Positions 1 to 6,208 of a stretch of DNA of 29,430 nt are shown here, one piece after another (the first letter of the stretch is position 1; each line of letters starts with the position of its first letter). Source of the DNA: CAZRKC01 sp964600665 (GTDB lineage Bacteria; Bacillota; SLNR01); NCBI GenBank assembly GCA_964600665.1, contig CAZRKC010000031.1, forward strand, positions 1-29,430, written 5' to 3'. The notes below the pieces were generated by a model. That model was not told the DNA's origin, searched no databases, and saw only the letters and a list, made by a program, of their open reading frames with translations. The position numbers and the translations under genes were made by a program.

Positions 1-51
1 AACCTGCACTCGGGACTCTCACCCGTTAGATCGCACCCATGCCGGGCGCAC
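1..51 (-). mobile_element. Group IIC intron, 5' end only (runs off the window)
   Basis: Read on the minus strand from 51 towards 1, the sequence begins GTGCGCCCGGCATGGGTGC and continues with a GGGTGAGAGTCCCG segment. From memory this matches the conserved 5' end (domain I start) of bacterial class C group II introns such as those of Bacillus halodurans and Oceanobacillus. Class C introns insert just downstream of intrinsic terminators, and here the intron begins 8 nt after a perfect 10-bp terminator stem. The rest of the ribozyme and any reverse transcriptase lie outside the window. The boundary at 51 is inferred from the family 5' sequence. Confidence 0.8.
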
Positions 52-58
52 TAAATGA

Positions 59-82
59 ACTGCCTTCCCGTTTGGGAAGGCA
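59..82 (-). terminator. Terminator of the TPP riboswitch expression platform
   Basis: The minus strand shows CTGCCTTCCC, loop AAAC, GGGAAGGCAG, then TTCATTTA, which gives a 10-bp stem. It lies about 20 nt beyond the thiamine-box core, where a termination-type expression platform belongs. The intended T tract is short because the group IIC intron starts right after TTCATTTA. Confidence 0.75.
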
Positions 83-103
83 GCAGAGTTTCTGTGCAAC
101 CGG

Positions 104-192
104 TCCCTACGCTGGAATTACCCAAACAGGTTCAAAGGGTCAGGACATGGTCTGTGTCCTCTCTCAGCCGGCTTTGTTCCAGCTCCCCTGAA
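104..192 (-). promoter_or_regulatory. TPP (THI-box) riboswitch
   Basis: The minus strand carries the thiamine-box signatures in order: GGGGAGCTGG, GGCTGAGAG (CTGAGA at 162-167), a variable P3 hairpin AGGACA/TGTCCT (142-160), ACCCTTTGAACCTG, GGGTAATTCCAGCG and TAGGGA. These are the pyrimidine- and pyrophosphate-binding arms of the aptamer. The controlled gene, presumably for thiamine synthesis or uptake, would lie below position 1 and is now separated from its switch by the intron. The upstream neighbour ends at 248. Confidence 0.93.
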
Positions 193-247
193 ATATTCAT
201 TATCTACGCTCATGGTAGCACAACCCACAGGATTCGTCAATGGACCC

Positions 248-700
248 TTAATCAAGATCCTCCCAGGCAACGCCATGATCTTCCAGAACGGTTGCCACCA
301 TCTGGCAAATATTCACCACCAGATCTGCGCAGAATGCTTTCCGTTCATCAGACAGGAAATCTGGGTATCCTTTGACCAGTTCATTGCATGCGATCTGCTC
401 CGGTTTACTGTATCCTAATTCAGCCAACATCTGGCGATACGCTGCGATACCTGCCCGCAATGCATCTGTCACCGCGCCAGTGGGATTCGGGTCGCCGAGG
501 TACTCACCAATGACCATTTCTCCACCTTTGATTGCTCCACACTCCCCTTCACCGTTGATTCCACCTTTACGCAGCGATTGGTATGATTTGGGTGCACAGC
601 CAAATGTCACAGCCATGCAGATACCACAACTATGATGAGGAACTTCCTTCCCTTCATAAAGACGCCTTGCCGTTGCCTTGATCCTTTCTTTCCGATCCAT
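248..700 (-). CDS. C_GCAxxG_C_C-type small redox protein
   Basis: A 150-residue soluble protein. A cysteine-rich N-terminal half contains HSCGICMAV, then GCAPKSYQS and GECGAIKGGEMVIG, matching the C...GCAxxG...C...C pattern that names this family. Two more cysteines (IACNEL, AFCADLV) lie in the C-terminal half. Family members are small proteins of anaerobes, often near redox enzymes or transporters, and their biochemical role is not established. The ATG at 700 follows GGGGAG at 5 nt and is preferred to an upstream GTG at 706. It lies 19 nt behind the B3/B4 gene and ends the mutS2-dgk-B3/B4 run. Family confidence is moderate. Confidence 0.7.
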   Translation of the reverse strand: MDRKERIKATARRLYEGKEVPHHSCGICMAVTFGCAPKSYQSLRKGGINGEGECGAIKGGEMVIGEYLGDPNPTGAVTDALRAGIAAYRQMLAELGYSKPEQIACNELVKGYPDFLSDERKAFCADLVVNICQMVATVLEDHGVAWEDLD

Positions 701-719
701 GTCCACTCCCCACTTTCAT

Positions 720-1430
720 TTATTCACTGATCGTCATTACCTTGTTGTTTCGGTCCACCCATCCCGTCCGTATCATCGCTTGCGGAAAATACTCCTTCAA
801 TAAAGTCTCAAGATGATGTTGGGCACTGCGAACGGCATCAGCGGTGATCCCTTCGAAACCATCGATGGGGAAGAACACTCTGCGTGTGCAATCATCAACT
901 TTCCCGTGCTCGCCTTGTCGCCAGACCCATTTTCGAGTTCGAACTTCCTGGTCATCTGCATATACCAGTTCTCCTTCCTCCACAATTTCAGCCTCGCTGC
1001 TGCCAAAGGGTGTGAACGGTTCGGCTGGACCGGTAAAGCGAATCTCGATATTCCCTGCAATACGGTCCATATCGTGAGATCCCATCGGGACCCAATAACG
1101 GACCGCCATCGCATTGGTGAGATTGACGATATTGTTGATCACCGGCAAATCCGGCTTTTTAGCAACCCGCTTAGCCAATGCTTCAATGGAACTGGGAAAC
1201 CGATTCGGATTCATGGATAATTTCTCAAAGGCGTCCCGCCATACCTTGATATGGGAGTGCTCTCGAATATCAGTGTCCTTGATTGCTTCATGGCCAAGAT
1301 TCACCGATGTTTGCAATAAAGTCATGATTTCGGAATGCAAGTGTGTGTTATCCAGTCCGTCAGCTGCGACCACTGCAACGCAAAAGTTCGGAAAATATTC
1401 AAATACCTGATCACTGATACGAAACTCCAT
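720..1430 (-). CDS. B3/B4 tRNA-binding domain protein
   Basis: A 236-residue protein resembling the stand-alone B3/B4 domain, known from the beta subunit of phenylalanyl-tRNA synthetase. In PheT this domain takes part in editing misacylated tRNA. Stand-alone versions are proposed trans-editing or tRNA-binding proteins, but their function is unproven. Visible features are FCVAVVAADGLDN near residue 16, a central NIVNLTNAMAVRYWVPMGSHD stretch typical of the domain, and a late GITADAVRSAQHHLETLL helix. The start has AAAGGGGG at 7 nt. The upstream kinase gene ends 13 nt earlier, so they are probably co-transcribed. Confidence 0.8.
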   Translation of the reverse strand: MEFRISDQVFEYFPNFCVAVVAADGLDNTHLHSEIMTLLQTSVNLGHEAIKDTDIREHSHIKVWRDAFEKLSMNPNRFPSSIEALAKRVAKKPDLPVINNIVNLTNAMAVRYWVPMGSHDMDRIAGNIEIRFTGPAEPFTPFGSSEAEIVEEGELVYADDQEVRTRKWVWRQGEHGKVDDCTRRVFFPIDGFEGITADAVRSAQHHLETLLKEYFPQAMIRTGWVDRNNKVMTISE

Positions 1431-1443
1431 GTGAATACCCCCT

Positions 1444-2325
1444 TTATCGGTAGCGAACCATGGTTATTCCTGCCGGTATCACCTGGATCCGGCAAGGTGT
1501 CAATCCTTCCGGTTCGCCGTCACGGTGGAATGGTAATGGTTTTTCACTCTCAATCTCAAACCAGCTGCTGCGAATATGGTGGACCTTGGGATGATCTCGA
1601 TGTCTTCCTTCATACATGGTCTGCCAGATGGAAAGATAGTCCCTTGGTTTCAAATCTTCTAAGATGTAGACATCCAAAAGACCGTCATTCATCCGCGCCT
1701 CGGGGGCCATCATCAGACCACCACCATAATACGGGCCGTTGCAAACTGCCACTAAGGTCGTCATCCGTTCCTCGACACCTTGATCCCAACGAATCCTTAC
1801 CGGTGTATTCTCGTACACTTGCATCAGGCTTAACCCGACCGCCATGTATCCCATCATACCAATCCCAAAAATACTGCGCCGATATGTTTCCAATACCACC
1901 GTGTCAAAACCGATTCCGGCCATATTGACAAACACATGGTCGCCAATCAGGCCAACATCGATATCCATCGTATCGTCGCTGGACAAAGCCACCAGCAAAG
2001 GACGAAAGTCCTTCCGGATTCCTAAGGACCGTGCGCAGGCATTTCCCGTTCCTGCCGGATAGACTGCCAATGGAATGCGGTGGTTGAGACAGCCGCTCAC
2101 AGCATCTGCAATGGTGCCATCACCACCGATGACCAGGATCCGGTCAAATCCTTCCAGTGCCGCTTCCTTTGCAAGAGCAGTCGTGTGACTGGGAGAGTCG
2201 GACTGGTAGTACGCCAGTTTCAATTTTTTTATATTCATACGCTTAGCGATGGTTCGAAGCTGATCCCATGTGCGCTTGCCGCGTCCACCACCGGAATTTG
2301 GATTAACGATCACTTTAACTAGCAT
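1444..2325 (-). CDS. Diacylglycerol kinase family (YegS/BmrU-like) lipid kinase
   Basis: A 293-residue lipid kinase of the DAGK catalytic family, which phosphorylates a lipid hydroxyl such as diacylglycerol at the inner membrane face. The nucleotide-binding signatures are VNPNSGGGRGKRTWDQL at the N terminus, GGDGTIADAVSG near residue 80 and YPAGTGNACARSLGI near 100. A C-terminal beta domain includes the GGGLMMAPEARMNDGLLDV motif. The ATG at 2325 is 4 nt after GAGGTG and is preferred to the ATG at 2337, which would contain that ribosome site. The exact substrate cannot be read from sequence. Confidence 0.88.
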   Translation of the reverse strand: MLVKVIVNPNSGGGRGKRTWDQLRTIAKRMNIKKLKLAYYQSDSPSHTTALAKEAALEGFDRILVIGGDGTIADAVSGCLNHRIPLAVYPAGTGNACARSLGIRKDFRPLLVALSSDDTMDIDVGLIGDHVFVNMAGIGFDTVVLETYRRSIFGIGMMGYMAVGLSLMQVYENTPVRIRWDQGVEERMTTLVAVCNGPYYGGGLMMAPEARMNDGLLDVYILEDLKPRDYLSIWQTMYEGRHRDHPKVHHIRSSWFEIESEKPLPFHRDGEPEGLTPCRIQVIPAGITMVRYR

Positions 2326-2371
2326 GATACACCTCATTGACTGTGTTGACGAATAACGCAGATATTCTGCA

Positions 2372-2395
2372 GCCGGCAGGGTTTCCCCTGCCGGC
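2372..2395 (-). other. Strong hairpin between mutS2-like and lipid-kinase genes
   Basis: GCCGGCAGGG, loop TTTC, CCCTGCCGGC forms a perfect 10-bp stem in the 75-nt gap. There is no T tract on the minus side, so it is not a typical terminator. It could stabilise mRNA ends or attenuate partially. A second short palindrome (GCAGA TAT TCTGC) lies next to it at 2357-2369. Confidence 0.6.
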
Positions 2396-2400
2396 CCCTT

Positions 2401-4374
2401 TCATTTGTCATCCCATTGATCGAGATCGTCCCGAATGATACGAACCTGGTCAGTTAATTTTCTTCCCATCAACCGATCCAAGCGCCGATCTTCTTTATCC
2501 AAGAGGACAACTTTCAAATCATACCCGTCCGGGTAGAGGTCCTTCCCTTTCAAGTAAAGGTGAACCCGTTGATGATTGATGCGGATGCGTTTCCCTTTGA
2601 CTTCTAACACGAGATTTCCTTTTCCATCTGGAGCTGCCATGACTCTCCCCTTTTCCTGGGTGGCAGTAATGATGACCATATCCCCAGGCTCGAATGGTTC
2701 AACTGCAGCTTCTACAGGATCGGGGGGAATAGGTTGGACTGTTTCAGCCACTGATGCCGGTTCGTCTGCCGGAATCGGTAACAGGTCTTCTTTGGCAATC
2801 TCTGGTAACGGCGTAAAACTCCCTGTTGCATCATCAGAAACCGGCCTGGCCAGCAGCTGCTTTTTTGCCTCTTCAACGATCGCTGCCGGGATTCCCCATT
2901 TGCCTGCGATCCACAATCCGTTGCTTTGTCCGGCAACGCCCATCTGCAATTGATATAGGGGTTTCAGTGATTCCCTGTCGAAAGTCATGGATCCATTGAG
3001 AAAACCTGGATGCATGTCAGCCAATACTTTTACATCTCCATAATGAGTGCTGGCTGCCGTTACTCCCCCGGTTTTATATAAATAGCGCAGAATTGCACAA
3101 GCTAAAGCCGCTCCTTCAGCTGGGTCTGTTCCAGTGCCGATTTCATCGATCAAGACCAGCGTTGACTCCCCTGCCTTCGAAAGAATCTCGGCAATATTCT
3201 TCATGTGTGATGAAAATGTACTTAGTGATTGTTGAATACTCTGACCGTCGCCAATGTCAGCCAGAATTTGACTGAACACCGCCATTTCGGTGTCTTCTTC
3301 TACCGGTATGTGCAAACCGGATTGGACCATTGCCGTCAAAAGTCCCACCGTCTTCAGGACAACCGTTTTCCCGCCGGTATTGGGTCCTGTGATCACTAAA
3401 ACACCATAGGGCCTTGTGATTGCCAGATCCAACGGCACGGCATTATCGCCCAGCAATGGGTGCCGTCCCCCTTTGATTCGAATTCGATTCTGCGTATTGA
3501 TAGGTACTGGCCGGGCGTTCATGTACGCGCTCATCTTGCCACGCGCGACAATGAAATCGAAAATTGCCAACCATTCGAGATTGATCCGTAATTCTCTTTC
3601 ACCAGCGGCCACAGCACCGGCTAACCGGGACAGGATTTGATAGACTTCCGCTTCTTCTTCCCGTTGCAGCACCTGTAATTGATCAGCCAACTTCCGTATT
3701 GCCGCCGGTTCGACAAATACCGTGGCTCCACTGCTGGAGCTACTGACCTGATATCCGTCGACCTTGTGGCGGCATGATGTTTTCACTGGCAACACATAAC
3801 GGCCGTCTTTCACGCTAATATATGATTCTTGCAGGGATTCCCTCAGCCCCGGGGATGCCAGTAAGCTGGTAATCTTGCTCTGGATCCGCTCCTCGACTGT
3901 TTTGATTTGGGCACGCAGTTTCCCCAAATGTGGCGATGCCTGGGATGATACGATTCCATCTTGCAATGCCTCTTCCAGTTCCTCCTGGAGACTGCCCATG
4001 AGTTCGATGCCTTCCGCATATCGGCTCAAAAGCGGCACCGTCTGCTGTTTGCTCTTCAAATATTGTTTCAAGATACGTCCACTTCGCAAAAAATCGGCAA
4101 CACGAACCAGTTCGCTGACAGTGAGAATTCCCCCTGCTGATGCTCTTTCCACACTTTCAGTTATATCGGATAGTCCGTATAAGGGAATCTGCGCACCGGC
4201 ATCAATGAGTCGGCGTGCTTCCGTTGTTTCTGTCAACCGCAGCTCAATTTGTACTTTTGTCCCTTCAGGTTTCATCATTTCGATGGCCTTTTTCCCAAGC
4301 CCGCTGGCAGCAAAGGATTGGAGCTGCGCTTTAATTAAGTCATATTCTAAAATTGATAATACCCTTGGATCCAT
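2401..4374 (-). CDS. MutS2-like ATPase lacking the C-terminal Smr domain
   Basis: A 657-residue MutS-family protein. MutS2 proteins bind branched DNA or, in Bacillus, collided ribosomes, and do not belong to classical mismatch repair. The N-terminal core and clamp occupy residues 1-300. Walker A GPNTGGKT is at 330-337, followed by STFSSH and a Walker B LVLIDEIGTGTDP near 400. A KOW-like basic module (GDMVIITATQEKGRVM) lies near 560. Usual MutS2 has about 780 residues and ends in a Smr nuclease domain with an LDLRG motif. Here the tail after the KOW module is only about 60 residues and lacks LDLRG. SD GAGGG precedes the ATG. A leader with terminator lies upstream (4428-4614). Confidence 0.85.
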   Translation of the reverse strand: MDPRVLSILEYDLIKAQLQSFAASGLGKKAIEMMKPEGTKVQIELRLTETTEARRLIDAGAQIPLYGLSDITESVERASAGGILTVSELVRVADFLRSGRILKQYLKSKQQTVPLLSRYAEGIELMGSLQEELEEALQDGIVSSQASPHLGKLRAQIKTVEERIQSKITSLLASPGLRESLQESYISVKDGRYVLPVKTSCRHKVDGYQVSSSSSGATVFVEPAAIRKLADQLQVLQREEEAEVYQILSRLAGAVAAGERELRINLEWLAIFDFIVARGKMSAYMNARPVPINTQNRIRIKGGRHPLLGDNAVPLDLAITRPYGVLVITGPNTGGKTVVLKTVGLLTAMVQSGLHIPVEEDTEMAVFSQILADIGDGQSIQQSLSTFSSHMKNIAEILSKAGESTLVLIDEIGTGTDPAEGAALACAILRYLYKTGGVTAASTHYGDVKVLADMHPGFLNGSMTFDRESLKPLYQLQMGVAGQSNGLWIAGKWGIPAAIVEEAKKQLLARPVSDDATGSFTPLPEIAKEDLLPIPADEPASVAETVQPIPPDPVEAAVEPFEPGDMVIITATQEKGRVMAAPDGKGNLVLEVKGKRIRINHQRVHLYLKGKDLYPDGYDLKVVLLDKEDRRLDRLMGRKLTDQVRIIRDDLDQWDDK

Positions 4375-4427
4375 GTTAATCCCTCATTTCCTATCAGTGT
4401 GGCGGGTTCGGCTTACCTCCACATGCC

Positions 4428-4458
4428 AAAAAGAAAAACTGTGGATATGATTCCACAG
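4428..4458 (-). terminator. Intrinsic terminator in the mutS2-like leader
   Basis: On the minus strand CTGTGGA, loop ATCATA, TCCACAG is followed at once by TTTTTCTTTTT. It is a textbook intrinsic terminator and lies between the leader promoter and the mutS2-like start codon. Confidence 0.85.
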
Positions 4459-4574
4459 TCCTCAATGTCTAATCATTGCAATTGACTGGTATATGGGAAT
4501 CGGTCTCCTAACCCGCGGGAACCCAAATAGCCTTCCCAGCACCCAAGTGCCGGCAGGTGGTTCCCAGATTTAAA

Positions 4575-4601
4575 TTATGGGTTAGAAATGACGTCCGACA
4601 T
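4575..4601 (-). CDS. Possible 8-residue leader peptide
   Basis: ATG TCG GAC GTC ATT TCT AAC CCA TAA encodes MSDVISNP. It is preceded at 7 nt by a perfect AGGAGG (4609-4614), stronger than most ribosome sites in the window. The last sense codons contain the CTAACCC arm of the large downstream hairpin, so a ribosome on this ORF would prevent that pairing. This resembles leader peptides of attenuators, but translation is unproven. Confidence 0.45.
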   Translation of the reverse strand: MSDVISNP

Positions 4602-4620
4602 CCACACACCTCCTGGATTC

Positions 4621-4649
4621 ATTTTACTGCAGGTCATTCTCTATGTCAA
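4621..4649 (-). promoter_or_regulatory. Promoter of the mutS2-like leader
   Basis: The minus strand shows TTGACA (4644-4649), a 17-bp spacer and TAAAAT (4621-4626). The -35 box overlaps the last codons of the nitroreductase gene. Expected transcription start is near 4614, directly at the AGGAGG of the leader ORF. Confidence 0.75.
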
Positions 4650-5213
4650 GTCAGATGCAGCCTGCCCAAAGGATCCTTCATAAACAATCTCAGCCAATGC
4701 TCTCCGGGGGCGTGGATTTGGTGATTCGGCAGGATAGCCCATGACCAAAATGGACAAAATGAAATGATCTGCGGGAACTCCCAGGACAAGGCGCATAGGA
4801 AGTTGTTCGAAATCTCCCACCCAGCAGGTCCCCAGCCCCAAATCCCATGCCTGTAAAATCATCGTCTGACCGGCAATCGTGCAGTCCCGAATGATCCGTT
4901 GCCGCTCATCGGTAAAGCGGTCATCCAGAATATCCACAGGGTCGCCTGCCCCCTGATAGCGACATTTCAGGTCCCCTAACACAACGATGAGCAAGGGTGC
5001 TTTCATCACAAACGGCTGATGGTTGCATGCAGCCCCCACCTTAGCGATTATTTCCGGATCGCGGAGTACTAAAAAGCGGCTGGGCTGAGTATTGTGCCCA
5101 GAAGGTGCCAGGCGCCCACTGTCCAAAACCAGTCGAATTTTTTCGGTTTCCACTGGAGCAGGTAAATACTTGCGAATACTCCGTCGTGATTCGATCGCCT
5201 CGCGTACATTCAT
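4641..5213 (-). CDS. Nitroreductase-family FMN oxidoreductase
   Basis: A 190-residue protein of the nitroreductase/FMN family, using NAD(P)H to reduce nitro compounds, quinones or flavins. The FMN-binding start SRRSIRKYLPAPV and SGRLAPSGHNTQPSRFLV are visible in the first 50 residues. The C-terminal half has the typical AWDLGLGTCWVGDF and a late FILSILVMGYPAE segment. A GGGGAGGAATC ribosome site precedes ATGATG at 5216/5213, so an ATG at 5318 that would overlap the neighbouring gene is rejected. It follows the superoxide reductase gene after a hairpin terminator, suggesting separate or partly coupled expression. The substrate is unknown. Confidence 0.88.
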   Translation of the reverse strand: MNVREAIESRRSIRKYLPAPVETEKIRLVLDSGRLAPSGHNTQPSRFLVLRDPEIIAKVGAACNHQPFVMKAPLLIVVLGDLKCRYQGAGDPVDILDDRFTDERQRIIRDCTIAGQTMILQAWDLGLGTCWVGDFEQLPMRLVLGVPADHFILSILVMGYPAESPNPRPRRALAEIVYEGSFGQAASDLT

Positions 5214-5270
5214 CATGATTCCTCCCCTATTCCGTTTCAAAAATTCGGTTTTATCCCATGTATCCGCTTC

Positions 5271-5302
5271 AAATAAATGATCCGGGGCACCAGCCCCGGA
5301 TC
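5271..5302 (-). terminator. Terminator behind the superoxide reductase gene
   Basis: GATCCGGGGC, loop TGGT, GCCCCGGATC on the minus strand forms a 10-bp stem followed by ATTTATTT. It sits 16 nt beyond the superoxide reductase stop and before the nitroreductase. Confidence 0.7.
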
Positions 5303-5317
5303 GACTGTCCAGATTCA

Positions 5318-5713
5318 TTACTCGACCTTAATTGGTTTGCTGAAGTCCCAAAGCCCATGGATGTTGCAGTAACTACTGGCATATAAAGTCCCCGATACAC
5401 TGATTCGAATCTTTGTTTTGACGGCAGGATCCGTATATAGCGGTCCGGCGTTGGCACCTACCGGGGATTCCCCGTGAGCATTGAAATAGTAACTGCCGAT
5501 CTCGAAGGGGAACTTACCATCGTCCGGTTTAAAATAGAGATGGATCCAACGGATATGGTGTTCAGTGGTGTTTGGATGTGGAATCTCTTCTCCCACCATA
5601 GCTGCAACTTCAAAAGCTTCTCCCTTTTTCACTATCTCCGGTGCATGGATGGTAGGCACATGCTTCTCGCTTTTCCAGTCTGCGCTTTGAGACAACTCTC
5701 CAATGCGGCTCAT
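5318..5713 (-). CDS. Superoxide reductase (neelaredoxin-type desulfoferrodoxin)
   Basis: A 131-residue one-iron superoxide reductase that reduces superoxide to hydrogen peroxide without making oxygen, typical of anaerobes. The Fe(His)4Cys centre is visible: EKH (E16, K17, H18), HPNTTEHHI (H46, H52/H53) and SYCNIHGLW (C116, H119). Lys17 is the conserved lysine near the site. It lacks the N-terminal Cys4 desulforedoxin domain, so it is the short neelaredoxin class. SD AAAGGAG precedes the ATG. It is divergent from the mini-ferritin gene with a 147-bp shared control region, which fits joint defence against oxygen and free iron. Confidence 0.93.
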   Translation of the reverse strand: MSRIGELSQSADWKSEKHVPTIHAPEIVKKGEAFEVAAMVGEEIPHPNTTEHHIRWIHLYFKPDDGKFPFEIGSYYFNAHGESPVGANAGPLYTDPAVKTKIRISVSGTLYASSYCNIHGLWDFSKPIKVE

Positions 5714-5787
5714 GTTTGAACACTCCTTTCGATGCAGGTGATATATGCATTATTTCGACTTATATCCCTGCATTCCTGCCATTTACA

Positions 5788-5817
5788 TTCCGCATTCGGA
5801 AAAGGGATTCCGGGAAT
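5788..5817. promoter_or_regulatory. Two short palindromes between sor and mini-ferritin genes
   Basis: TTCCG-catt-CGGAA (5788-5801) and ATTCC-G-GGAAT (5807-5817) lie in the divergent control region, 44-73 bp before the ferritin-like start. They look like operator half-sites. The regulator is not identified, and they do not match a Fur/PerR box I know. Confidence 0.35.
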
Positions 5818-5860
5818 AAACGCTAATACTTATGCATATATACTGAAAGGAGTGATGCAA

Positions 5861-6163
5861 ATGCCCAGCTTTGAGTCCCCTTTTGCCGGTCTCGCGCAAA
5901 CGCGCAAATTGACCCATGCAGAATTGACTCGTGCAATTCGATTCATGATTGCTGCCGAGTACGAAGCAATCCAGTTGTACATGCAACTGGCTGAATCCAT
6001 CGATCATCCGTTGGCCGAATCAGTATTAAAAGACATAGCTGATGAAGAACGGGTTCATGCCGGTGAGTTCCTTCGCCTCTTATATGTTCTAGATCCGGAC
6101 GAAGAAAAGTTCTACGCCGAAGGCGCAGAAGAAGTTGAGGAAGAAATGGAAAAAATCGAATAA
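5861..6163 (+). CDS. EncFtn-like mini-ferritin (rubrerythrin-superfamily)
   Basis: Exactly 100 residues from the ATG at 5861, which has GAAAGGAG at 8 nt. The first-helix metal ligands (AAEYEAIQLY: E33, E35, Y40) and second-helix EERVH (E63, H66) have the same spacing as Glu32, Tyr39, Glu62 and His65 of the encapsulated ferritin of Rhodospirillum rubrum, as I recall that structure. Such proteins have two helices per subunit and build a ferroxidase site at a dimer interface. The C terminus is very acidic and carries no obvious encapsulin-targeting peptide, and no encapsulin gene is in the window. A plain two-helix rubrerythrin fragment is the alternative reading. It is divergent from superoxide reductase. 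Confidence 0.75.
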   Translation: MPSFESPFAGLAQTRKLTHAELTRAIRFMIAAEYEAIQLYMQLAESIDHPLAESVLKDIADEERVHAGEFLRLLYVLDPDEEKFYAEGAEEVEEEMEKIE

Positions 6164-6173
6164 ATGACCCTAG

Positions 6174-6206
6174 CAATCACCCCTGCCAGATTGGCAGGGG
6201 TGATTG
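6174..6206. terminator. Bidirectional terminator hairpin
   Basis: A perfect 15-bp inverted repeat (6174-6188 with 6192-6206, loop GAT) lies between the convergent mini-ferritin and MFS genes. There is no long T tract on either side, so termination is inferred from stem strength and position. Confidence 0.6.
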
Positions 6207-6208
6207 AT

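Larger units (their letters stand above)
4428..4614 (-). ncRNA. Structured leader or small RNA upstream of mutS2-like gene
   Basis: A transcript expected from the promoter at 4621-4649 folds into a long imperfect rod. Pairings are 4579-4585 with 4508-4514 (CTAACCC/GGGTTAG), 4559-4565 with 4517-4523 (GGGAACC/GGTTCCC) and an apical 4547-4553 with 4536-4542 (CCGGCAC/GTGCTGG). A small hairpin CAATG/CATTG at 4465-4480 and an intrinsic terminator at 4428-4458 follow. It also contains an 8-codon ORF behind AGGAGG. It could be an attenuator leader of the mutS2-like gene, which starts 54 nt beyond the T tract, or an independent small RNA. I did not recognise a T-box, 6S RNA or known riboswitch signature. 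Confidence 0.55.

Noticed and set aside
2372..2395. Intrinsic terminator after the mutS2-like gene
   Set aside because: The stem is strong, but no T tract follows on the minus strand and the next gene starts within 50 nt.
4428..4614. 6S RNA, T-box or known riboswitch
   Set aside because: The rod shape is 6S-like and a GGGTTCCCGCGG segment resembles the T-box, but the T-box consensus (GGTGGNACCGCG) and specifier-loop features are missing, and I could not match a 6S central bubble.
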